DNA of 56,167 nucleotides from DATKKG01 sp035543015. Lineage in GTDB: Archaea; Thermoproteota; Nitrososphaeria; Conexivisphaerales; DTJL01. Below, piece after piece: positions 32,203 through 39,105 of the stretch. The translations under genes were made by a program, and so were the position numbers. The notes under the pieces were generated by a model. It saw only the letters and a program-made list of their open reading frames with translations. It did not search any database and was not told where the DNA came from. Where the stretch lies: contig DATKKG010000062.1 in the NCBI GenBank assembly GCA_035543015.1, positions 1 through 56,167 on the forward strand, in the 5' to 3' direction. How positions within the stretch are numbered: position 1 is the stretch's first letter; each line of letters starts with the position of its first letter.

Positions 32203-32870
32203 CAGGCGCCGCCTCCGAGGCCGGGTATCTTCAGTTTCTCGTAGATCGAGTTCATGCCCCTGTTGATGATGATGGTGGCGACCAGGTACACCGCGGCCAC
32301 TATCAGGTAGACCTGAAGCGGCTGCAGGGTCAGTGCGATGATGTTGGAGGCCCTAGCCATTATCTCTGAGACTCCGATGGAGTAGGCGAGGCTCGTGTCC
32401 TTCAGGACGACCGTGAACTCGTTGCTCCAGGACGGGATCGATATGCGAAGGGCCTGCGGCAGCAGGATCTCCCTGTAGGCCTCGAACCTTCCCAGCCCGA
32501 TGCTGAGGGCGGCCTCGGACTGCCCCACCCCTATGCTGCCTAGGGCGCTCCTGAATATCTGCGACTGATAACCTCCGCTCCTTAGGCCCAGCCCCACCAC
32601 TGCAGCCACTTCAGGCGAAAGGATGATGCCGAAGGAGGGAAGGCCGAGGTAGAGGAGAAGGAACATCACGAGGAGGGGGATGCCCCGTAGGACCTGCTCG
32701 ACCGCAGAGGCTGGTGCGCCAGCCCAGCGCGGGAGGAAAACCTCTGCGAAGGCGAGAGCCACGCCGATCACGAACCCGAGGGCTAGGCCGCCGGCCGTCA
32801 AGAGCGCCGTCTCGAGGAACCCGGACAACAAAAACGGGATGTAGTCCCCGAGGACGGCGTTCAGTACCAA
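32202..32870 (-). CDS. polar amino-acid ABC transporter permease (second)
   Basis: A 222-residue permease of the same HisM/GlnP family. The EAA loop reads EAALSIGLGRFEAYREILLPQALRISIP, and VEQVLRGIPLLVMFLLLY corresponds to VIRGTPMLVQ in the partner. Having two distinct permeases suggests a heterodimeric channel. It lies 10 nt after the binding-protein stop and overlaps the ATPase start by one base. Confidence 0.9.
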   Translation of the reverse strand: MVLNAVLGDYIPFLLSGFLETALLTAGGLALGFVIGVALAFAEVFLPRWAGAPASAVEQVLRGIPLLVMFLLLYLGLPSFGIILSPEVAAVVGLGLRSGGYQSQIFRSALGSIGVGQSEAALSIGLGRFEAYREILLPQALRISIPSWSNEFTVVLKDTSLAYSIGVSEIMARASNIIALTLQPLQVYLIVAAVYLVATIIINRGMNSIYEKLKIPGLGGGA

Positions 32871-32880
32871 GTGCGATGCC

Positions 32881-33660
32881 CTAGCTCTGGGTGCCGAAGT
32901 ATTGTTTGATCAGAGCGTTCCACTGAGTTGAGCCCTTGAAGGTGGCCAACGCGCTGTTGAGGCCGTTGAGCAGGGAGGTGTTCCCGATCTTCACTGCGAA
33001 GCCCCACTGCTCGCCCGTGACGACCGTTGAAGCCACTCTGACGCTGTACTGGCCCGTGAAGGCCGTCGCCACCGGTGAATCAACTATGACCGCGTCGAGC
33101 TTTCCGTTGACGAGGTCCAGCACCGCGAGCAAGAAGGTGTCATAGTGCTTTATCGGGCCCAGCGTAGTGTTGTACTGCTCAGCAAGGCTTTCCCCGGTGG
33201 TCCCCGTCTGAACGCCCACCGTCTTTCCTGCGAGGTCAGTGATGCTCTGAGGATTCGAGTTGGAGGAGTTCAGGACGAGGATGGACTGGTCTGCCTGCCA
33301 GTACGGATTCGTGAAGTTGACCTGAGCCTGCCTGTCCGGGGTGATGGTCATTCCGGCGGCCACGACGTCCACCTGACCCTGCTGGAGGGCGGGGATCAAT
33401 GAGTCGAAGCTCGCGAAGTTCTTGATCGTTATGCCGTTGTACCCATCCTGAATAGCCAAGGCCCTGATGACGTCCATGTCGAAGCCGGTGACGGTGCCGT
33501 TCGAGAGTTGGTACTCGAACGGCGGGAAGGGGACGTTGGTGCCGACGACGAGGCACTTGCCAGAGCACTGGCCGGAGTTGTTGTTCAGAAGCAGGTAGGC
33601 GCCGACGGCGCCAACGAGTATGACAACCAGGACGATTCCGAGAATATAGCTCGTCTTCAT
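32881..33660 (-). CDS. extracellular amino-acid-binding protein of ABC transporter
   Basis: A family-3 solute-binding protein. It starts with MKTSYILGIVLVVILVGAVG, a membrane anchor followed by a short Asn/Ser linker with two cysteines (QCSGKC), then the two-lobe fold: LVVGTNVPFPPFEYQLSNGTVTGFDMDVIRAL, AAGMTITPDRQAQVNFTNPYW and AGKTVGVQTGTTGES. PFEY and the GFDMD and R-x-x-x-x-F positions are those that hold amino-acid ligands in GlnH/HisJ. The anchor seems uncleaved, as is usual in archaea. A TTAAGTAAAG element about 25 nt upstream is the likely operon promoter. Confidence 0.9.
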   Translation of the reverse strand: MKTSYILGIVLVVILVGAVGAYLLLNNNSGQCSGKCLVVGTNVPFPPFEYQLSNGTVTGFDMDVIRALAIQDGYNGITIKNFASFDSLIPALQQGQVDVVAAGMTITPDRQAQVNFTNPYWQADQSILVLNSSNSNPQSITDLAGKTVGVQTGTTGESLAEQYNTTLGPIKHYDTFLLAVLDLVNGKLDAVIVDSPVATAFTGQYSVRVASTVVTGEQWGFAVKIGNTSLLNGLNSALATFKGSTQWNALIKQYFGTQS

Positions 33661-33768
33661 TGGCACTCCATAGAGGGCCTCTTTACTTAAGGCGTTCTGT
33701 GGACGAACCGCGGAGCCATGCCGAGCGCCGACTTATGAAAAACGTTAAGAGCAGACCCTGAGTTAGCT

Positions 33769-34833
33769 GTGAAGACCATGAGCGCATCGAAGGAACGTGC
33801 CGGGTACGTCGTCAGGAAGAAGGGCGACTACCTGAGGGAGACGATCCAACACTTCGACATCAAGAAGAAGCACGACGTAGTCTCCATCATTGAAGACTAC
33901 GGGGCTATGGCCTTCTCGGCCCGCAGCCTTTCCAGGGCCTCCAGGATATACGACCAGATGCTGGCGGACGCCGACTGCTCCGTAATCCTTTGCCTTGCAG
34001 GCTCACTTTTCAGCGCCGGCCTAAAGAACGTAGTCTACGACATGGTGGAGCACAATATGGTGGATGCCATCGTCTCCACCGGGGCCATCATGGTCGACCA
34101 GGACTTCTTTGAGGGCCTGGGATTCAAGCACTACCTGGGCACCTCGATGGTGGACGACGACGAGCTTCAGAAGCTTCACATCGACCGCATCTACGACACC
34201 TACATCGACGAGGACGACCTGAGGATCTGCGACGAGACCGTGGGCAAGATAGCCGACTCCCTCCCTCCGAGACCTTACTCCTCCAGGGAGTTCATCGGGG
34301 AGATGGGCAGGTACCTGGACGAGCACGCGAAGAACAGGGAGTCCGTGGTCCTAGCCTCCTACAAGAAGGAAGTGCCCATCTTCGTGCCGGCGTTCTCCGA
34401 CTGCAGCGCGGGCTTCGGGCTGATAGAGCACCAGCTGAGGCGCAAAGAGCACGTGACGATAGATTCGGCCAGGGACTTCCTGGAGCTGACTCAGGTGAAG
34501 ATGGCCGCGAAGGAGACGGGCCTCCTGATGATCGGGGGAGGTGTCCCCAAGAACTTCGCGCAGGACGTGGTCGTCGCGGCCGACATACTCACCGGGAAGA
34601 CCAGGATGCACAAGTACGCGGTGCAGATCACGGTCGCGGACGAAAGGGACGGCGGGCTGTCGGGCTCGACCCTGAAGGAGGCCCACTCCTGGGGGAAGGT
34701 GGACCTTGGAGGCACGCAGATGGTCTACGCCGAGGCCGCCGTCGCATTTCCTCTGCTGGCGTCCTACGCCTACCGCAAGGGCAGCTGGAAGGGCAGGGAG
34801 CCGAGGAAGTTCACCCGGCTCTTCCCCCACTAG
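33769..34833 (+). CDS. dys: deoxyhypusine synthase
   Basis: A 354-residue enzyme of the DHS family. NAD-binding region AIVSTGAIMVDQDFFEGLGFKHYLGT and the catalytic lysine in SGSTLKEAHSWGKVDLG (SWGK) are clear, as is VPIFVPAFSDCSAGFGL. It moves the aminobutyl group of spermidine to a lysine of aIF5A, the first step of hypusine formation in the cytoplasm. Some archaeal homologues use agmatine or make homospermidine, so the exact reaction is not certain. GTG at 33769 or ATG at 33778 can start. A TTATGAAA box lies about 33 nt before the GTG. Confidence 0.9.
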   Translation: MKTMSASKERAGYVVRKKGDYLRETIQHFDIKKKHDVVSIIEDYGAMAFSARSLSRASRIYDQMLADADCSVILCLAGSLFSAGLKNVVYDMVEHNMVDAIVSTGAIMVDQDFFEGLGFKHYLGTSMVDDDELQKLHIDRIYDTYIDEDDLRICDETVGKIADSLPPRPYSSREFIGEMGRYLDEHAKNRESVVLASYKKEVPIFVPAFSDCSAGFGLIEHQLRRKEHVTIDSARDFLELTQVKMAAKETGLLMIGGGVPKNFAQDVVVAADILTGKTRMHKYAVQITVADERDGGLSGSTLKEAHSWGKVDLGGTQMVYAEAAVAFPLLASYAYRKGSWKGREPRKFTRLFPH

Positions 34834-34872
34834 GCGAGCGTCAGCCGCCCGCGTACTCCCGTTCCCCGCTCT

Positions 34873-35271
34873 CTAGTTCTCTGGAGGGTTCTCGTCGCCG
34901 CCGGGGGACGCCCTTTCGGTTTTTGATTTCATCTTCTCCTCCTCCTCTTCGACCTTCAGGACTCCCTCCCTCCACACGGTGCCGAAGAACGGGCCAAACA
35001 GGAAGCCGAGGGCGGCAATGACCGTCCCGACGGAGACGAATGCCATCAGCGAGGCGAAGAGCTTCCCGCCGACCGTGGAGGGGACCGTGGCGGGCCCCTG
35101 GGCCGTGGCCAGCATCGAGATGAAGTAGAACGAATCGATGTACGGGTACCCCTCGATTATGTGGAAGCCGACTGTCCCGATGACCAGGATCGCTATGATG
35201 AGAGAGAAGGAGATGGCTGCGCGTCGGTATATCGATCGGACGTTCCTCCGCCTCATCGGAATTGAGGGCAT
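34873..35271 (-). CDS. two-helix ion-channel-like protein with altered selectivity filter
   Basis: The protein has helix 1 (AAISFSLIIAILVIGTVGFHII), a pore-loop region YPYIDSFYFISMLATAQGPATVPST and helix 2 (GGKLFASLMAFVSVGTVIAALGFLF), then an acidic/basic tail with a run of six Glu. The spacing equals that of bacterial two-helix K+ channels (ion_trans_2), but where those have TVGYGD the present protein has TAQGPA, so K+ selectivity by the usual filter is doubtful. The ATG at 35271 is chosen because a TTTTAG box lies 25 nt upstream and the longer frame would cross the divergent promoter. Confidence 0.7.
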   Translation of the reverse strand: MPSIPMRRRNVRSIYRRAAISFSLIIAILVIGTVGFHIIEGYPYIDSFYFISMLATAQGPATVPSTVGGKLFASLMAFVSVGTVIAALGFLFGPFFGTVWREGVLKVEEEEEKMKSKTERASPGGDENPPEN

Positions 35272-35379
35272 CGGTGGCGTGTATGGAGAGGCGACTAAAA
35301 TGGGTTGTGCGACGGGAGACCTCATCTTCAGACGGCTTATATCGCCCCGCGGTGGAAAGCCCGACGGAGGCCCAGAGGT

Positions 35380-36417
35380 ATGAAGGCTGTCCTTCTAAGG
35401 AGAAGGCCCGGCGCCGCGGAGGCTTCAGCGCAGCTGGAGGACGTCCCTTTGCCAAGGCTGTCCGAGGGCGAGCTGATGGTCTCGATGAGAGCGTGCGGCC
35501 TGTGCGGGACCGACATCGAGAAGCTCCATGGCCAGTACACGGCTGCGATGCCCGTCCTGGGCCACGAGGCCACAGGCATCGTCAGCGCTGTTCAGGGGGA
35601 GGCCGGTGGGTTCAGGGAGGGAGACAGGGTCTTCCCCCACCATCATGTGCCCTGCCACAGGTGCTATTATTGCCTCCATGGAAACGAAACCATGTGCAAG
35701 GAGTACAAGACGAGCAACATAGAGCCCGGAGGCTTCAGCGAGTTCTTCAGGGTGCCTTCGTGGAACGTGGCGGGCGGAGGCGTCCTGAAGCTGCCACCGA
35801 ACGTAGGCTTCGAGGAGGCCAGCATGATCGAGCCGGCCGCCTGCTGCATCAGGGCTCTGGACAGATGCTCCGTGGAGCCCGATGATAGGGTCCTCGTGGT
35901 GGGCGCCGGGCCGCTCGGGATGACCCACGCCCTTCTCCTCCTCTCCATGAAGGCCAGGGTGCTCCTGAGCGATGTCAGCGCGACGAGGCTCGAGTTCGCG
36001 GCCGGGCTGGGCGTCCAGTCTACGGTGGACGCGACCAAGACCGAGGTGCCCGCCTTCGTCAGGGAGGAGACGGGAGGCAGGGGGGCCGACCTCGCCATCG
36101 TAGCCTCGGGGAACCCGAAGGCCATCGTCCAGGCCCTGAGGTCGGTGCGAAAGGGCGGGAAGGTCTGCCTCTTCGGGGTGCCGGTGAAAGGGTCAGTGCT
36201 CGACTACGACTTCAGCGAGATCTTCAATTCGGAGGTCTCGGTCATCTCCAGCTACGCTGCGACGGACAGAGAGACCGCCAAGGCACTGCTGCTGATGGCC
36301 GAGCGCCGCGTGGAACTGGGCTCCCTCATCACCAACAGGTATGCGCTGTCGGATTTCGACAAGGCTGTCGAAGCGGCGTCCCGAGGGGAAGGGATGAAGA
36401 CTGTGGTGACACCCTGA
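35380..36417 (+). CDS. zinc-dependent MDR alcohol/polyol dehydrogenase
   Basis: A 345-residue medium-chain dehydrogenase. The catalytic zinc ligands are Cys in ACGLCGTDIEKLHG and His-Glu in GHEATG; the structural zinc site has CHRCYYCLHGNETMC. The Rossmann motif is VLVVGAGPLGMTHAL. It resembles threonine-3-dehydrogenase and sugar-alcohol dehydrogenases and should use NAD(P). ATG at 35380 is the start, since CTTATAT at 35334-35340 is a TATA box just upstream. It is followed by an LsrF-like aldolase gene; the two may act on the same phosphorylated or carbonyl substrate, but the substrate is unknown. Confidence 0.88.
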   Translation: MKAVLLRRRPGAAEASAQLEDVPLPRLSEGELMVSMRACGLCGTDIEKLHGQYTAAMPVLGHEATGIVSAVQGEAGGFREGDRVFPHHHVPCHRCYYCLHGNETMCKEYKTSNIEPGGFSEFFRVPSWNVAGGGVLKLPPNVGFEEASMIEPAACCIRALDRCSVEPDDRVLVVGAGPLGMTHALLLLSMKARVLLSDVSATRLEFAAGLGVQSTVDATKTEVPAFVREETGGRGADLAIVASGNPKAIVQALRSVRKGGKVCLFGVPVKGSVLDYDFSEIFNSEVSVISSYAATDRETAKALLLMAERRVELGSLITNRYALSDFDKAVEAASRGEGMKTVVTP

Positions 36418-36480
36418 GCCGGTTCGGAGCCGCGGAGTTACGCTTAATACGTCGCCTCAACGTGAGCTAGGGCACAAACG

Positions 36481-37281
36481 GTGAGATGCGACTTGGGATG
36501 GGGTCTAAGGAATAGGCTTTCGAGGCTGATGAACCCGGCCACGGACAGGACGGTCATGCTGGCGGTTGACCACGGCTACTTTCAGGGGCCCACGACGGGA
36601 CTGGAAGTGCCGAGGGCGACGATTTCACCTCTGATACCCTTCGCCGACTCGCTCATGCTGACGAGGGGGGTGCTGCGGACGTCTGTGGACCCGTCCTCTC
36701 GCGTGCCGATAGTGCTCAGGGTCTCCGGCGGGACAAGCGTCCTGAAGGAGCTCTCGAATGAGGGTGTTACGACATCTATGGAGGAGGCCATCCGACTGAA
36801 CGCGTCGGCCGTCGCGGTATCAGTATTCGTCGGGTCCGAGTTCGAGAAGCAGTCGCTCATGAACCTGGCCTCCTTGGTGGACGAAGGGGAGAGGTACGGC
36901 GTCCCGGTGCTCGCCGTCACCGCAGTGGGGAGGGAGATGAACAGGGATTCGCGGTACCTCGGCCTCGCGTGCAGGATAGCGGCCGAGCTGGGGGCCAGCA
37001 TGGTGAAGACCTACTATTGTGAGGGCTTCGAGAAGGTCGTCGAGTCCTGCCCCGTCCCCGTTGTCATAGCGGGGGGGAGGAAACTCCCCGAGAGGGAAGC
37101 CCTTGAGCTGGCCTGCAACGCCATCGCCCACGGGGCGGTCGGGGTCGACATGGGCAGGAACATCTTCCAGTCGAGCGATCCTGTCGCGATGATCAAGGCG
37201 GTGCGGGCGGTCGTCCACGAGAAGGCGACGGCCGAGAAGGCGTACTCCCTGTTCACGAGCCGGGGAAAGAGCCCCGCCTGA
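36481..37281 (+). CDS. LsrF-like aldolase/thiolase of the DhnA family
   Basis: A 266-residue class I aldolase-fold protein. It follows E. coli LsrF closely: LGWGLRNRLSRLMNPATDRT, LAVDHGYFQGPTTGLE, TRGVLRTSV, the Schiff-base lysine in MVKTYYCEGF, PVVIAGGRKLPEREAL and GVDMGRNIFQSSDPVAMIKAV. LsrF is the CoA-dependent thiolase that breaks down phosphorylated autoinducer-2 product. No lsr transport or kinase genes are here, so the real substrate is probably another phosphorylated diketone or aldol. GTG start after a TTAATA box. The gene is downstream of an MDR dehydrogenase. It is a distinct paralogue of the true FBP aldolase at 44000. Confidence 0.82.
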   Translation: MRCDLGWGLRNRLSRLMNPATDRTVMLAVDHGYFQGPTTGLEVPRATISPLIPFADSLMLTRGVLRTSVDPSSRVPIVLRVSGGTSVLKELSNEGVTTSMEEAIRLNASAVAVSVFVGSEFEKQSLMNLASLVDEGERYGVPVLAVTAVGREMNRDSRYLGLACRIAAELGASMVKTYYCEGFEKVVESCPVPVVIAGGRKLPEREALELACNAIAHGAVGVDMGRNIFQSSDPVAMIKAVRAVVHEKATAEKAYSLFTSRGKSPA

Positions 37282-37351
37282 TTCGTGCGGCCCCAGGCTA
37301 AGCTTATAAGTCCTTGAACGCCCATATAGTAGTACTTAGAGTGAGGCTGGC

Positions 37352-38002
37352 ATGCAGAGACGGGTGGCGCGCTACTACAAGCCCGCGGCCTTCATTGCCG
37401 TGGTAGCGCTGCTCTTCGTCTTCTCCCAGGTCTCAATCCCGCTTACGGTGACCCAGTACTTCCAGGCGCTCCCCGAAACGGCCAGGTCGCGAGTAATGGT
37501 GACCTCCATCAACGGCGCATCGATGACCGCGCCGGGAACTTCGATGAGCGAGGACGCGAGCCCCGAGCCCGAGCCCATAACCTTCCAGACGTCGAACCTC
37601 ACGGACAACGAGGCCCTGATCCAGTCCGACCTTACACTGCTGGAAGGCTGCAACACGGAGTTCAGGTATGACGTCAACATCAGCTTCACGACGGCCAACG
37701 AGCTGACGGCCGAGGCGCAGGCCACGGCCAACGTGACAGTCTACGAAGTGTCCAACGGCAAGCTCATGGGGTCGCAGCTCGTCTCCGTGGACCTCAAGCC
37801 CGGAGTACCTCAGACGACGACCTTGAGCTTCTACCTTTCCACCCCCGAAGCCGACCCCATCTTCAGGGTAAGGGTCAGCTTCCCGACTGGAGCGGACCTG
37901 GGGCCCGTAACCACGACCTACCACATGAGCCTGCTCGAGTACGTCCTGGTGAAGACGGGGCTCCTCAACGCAAAGGCAGCCCTGGCGTCCTCGCAGCCGT
38001 GA
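37352..38002 (+). CDS. single-anchor secreted protein, partner family of oxidase cassette 1
   Basis: A 216-residue protein: basic N-terminus and one hydrophobic helix (YYKPAAFIAVVALLFVFSQV), an acidic Pro-rich spacer (SEDASPEPEPITF) and a beta-type ectodomain with a conserved block CNTEFRYDVNISFTTANELT, LKPGVPQTTTLSF and VRVSFPTGADL. It is clearly paralogous to the protein at 52398-53033, which lies next to the second oxidase cassette; shared blocks include VTSINGA, the Cys-T-E-F element, LKPG and FPTxxDL. I know no family for it. It should stay anchored to the membrane with the domain outside. It converges with the oxidase operon. Confidence 0.75.
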   Translation: MQRRVARYYKPAAFIAVVALLFVFSQVSIPLTVTQYFQALPETARSRVMVTSINGASMTAPGTSMSEDASPEPEPITFQTSNLTDNEALIQSDLTLLEGCNTEFRYDVNISFTTANELTAEAQATANVTVYEVSNGKLMGSQLVSVDLKPGVPQTTTLSFYLSTPEADPIFRVRVSFPTGADLGPVTTTYHMSLLEYVLVKTGLLNAKAALASSQP

Positions 38003-38059
38003 AACCGGTCCCAAGTCTCTTGTGAAGACGCATAACGACTGTTGTGCCGCCCTGCCTGC

Positions 38060-38120
38060 CCTTGGCTGGAGACTTCGCTGAAATAAGAGAATCCGGGAGG
38101 AGAGCGCGGAGGCGCCCTCC
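38060..38120 (-). terminator. GC-rich hairpin after oxidase operon 1
   Basis: On the minus strand GGAGGGCGC pairs with GCGCTCTCC (38112-38120 with 38099-38107, one G-U pair) around a 4-nt loop, 14 nt after the stop of the medium-subunit gene, followed by T-rich sequence. The equivalent place after operon 2 has a similar hairpin. Confidence 0.6.
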
Positions 38121-38133
38121 CCCTTTCGTGAAT

Positions 38134-39093
38134 CTAAGCTAAGAGTGCTCTCTGAATGGCCACAGCCGCCAGCTGCTTCTTGTATCCGTTCTGGGTCATC
38201 GGCGCCGCGTTGGCTACCGCCGCCTGGCCCACCGTCATCGCCACCGAAGCGCTGATGGTCTGTCCCTTGAGGGCGGCCTCAGACTCCGTGGCGCGGCGTG
38301 GGGTCTGCGCGACGCCGCCGAGGTAGATCCTGCAGTCGGTTACCGCGCCCGAGCCGGGGGTGTACCAGACGCCGGCGCTGGTCAGGGCGAAGTCGATGGA
38401 GGGCCGTATGGCGATCTTGTAGAAGGCAGACTTGGAGCCGGCCGCGGGGGTTGGCACGTCTATCTCCTTGATGAGCTCGCCCACCGCGAGGTTGTTGCCT
38501 GGGGCTGAAGCTGAGAAGAACTTGTCCATCGTGTACGAACCGGCTGTGGTGACTATGGTCGCGTTGAGCGCCGACAGGGCGACGGCAGTATCAGACGGGT
38601 GTATTGCGTAGCAGCCCTTGGGACCGCCGAATATCGAGTGGTAGATCCTGTTGTCGCCAGCCTGCGCGTAGCATATGGCGCCGCCCTTCCTGATGCAGTT
38701 GTACAGCACGTCCTGGCCCTTGTAGTACCAGCACCAGACGTCCTGGCAGAGGTTGCCCGCGATGGTGCCCATGTTGCGGAGGTGAGGTGACGCGACGCGA
38801 GAGGCCGCCTGCGCGAGGGCCGCGTAGTTGCCCTTCACGACGGAACTGTTCGCGATGGTCGTCAGCTTCGCATTGGGGCCGATCTTCAGCATACCTCCCG
38901 ACTCCGCGATGGTGTCGAGGCCGGAGATGGCTTTGAGGTCCACCAGAGCAGTGACCTTCGCGGGGAGGCTGTTCTGCTTCATCGTGTGAAGAAGCTCAGT
39001 CCCTCCGGCGATGGGCATCGACCCGGCGTTGGCCTTCAGGAACGAGGACGCGTCGTCGAGACTCTTCGGAACGTAGTGCAGGAATTGTTTCAT
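38134..39093 (-). CDS. molybdenum hydroxylase FAD subunit with extra FeS cysteines (cassette 1)
   Basis: A 319-residue subunit of the CoxM/PaoB family. FAD-binding elements are PIAGGTELLHT (about 27-37) and RNMGTIAGNL (106-115). A Cys-rich insert, with C121 (VWCWYY), C133, C141 (ICYAQ) and C161 (KGCYA), fits the extra [4Fe-4S] site known in PaoB and 4-hydroxybenzoyl-CoA reductase beta subunits. It passes electrons from the 2Fe-2S subunit to FAD and onward. It has no signal of its own, so it must be exported folded with the Tat-signal subunit. It lies 12 nt after the large subunit gene. About half of the residues match the cassette-2 copy. Confidence 0.88.
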   Translation of the reverse strand: MKQFLHYVPKSLDDASSFLKANAGSMPIAGGTELLHTMKQNSLPAKVTALVDLKAISGLDTIAESGGMLKIGPNAKLTTIANSSVVKGNYAALAQAASRVASPHLRNMGTIAGNLCQDVWCWYYKGQDVLYNCIRKGGAICYAQAGDNRIYHSIFGGPKGCYAIHPSDTAVALSALNATIVTTAGSYTMDKFFSASAPGNNLAVGELIKEIDVPTPAAGSKSAFYKIAIRPSIDFALTSAGVWYTPGSGAVTDCRIYLGGVAQTPRRATESEAALKGQTISASVAMTVGQAAVANAAPMTQNGYKKQLAAVAIQRALLA

Positions 39094-39105
39094 TGTCTAT
39101 TCACC

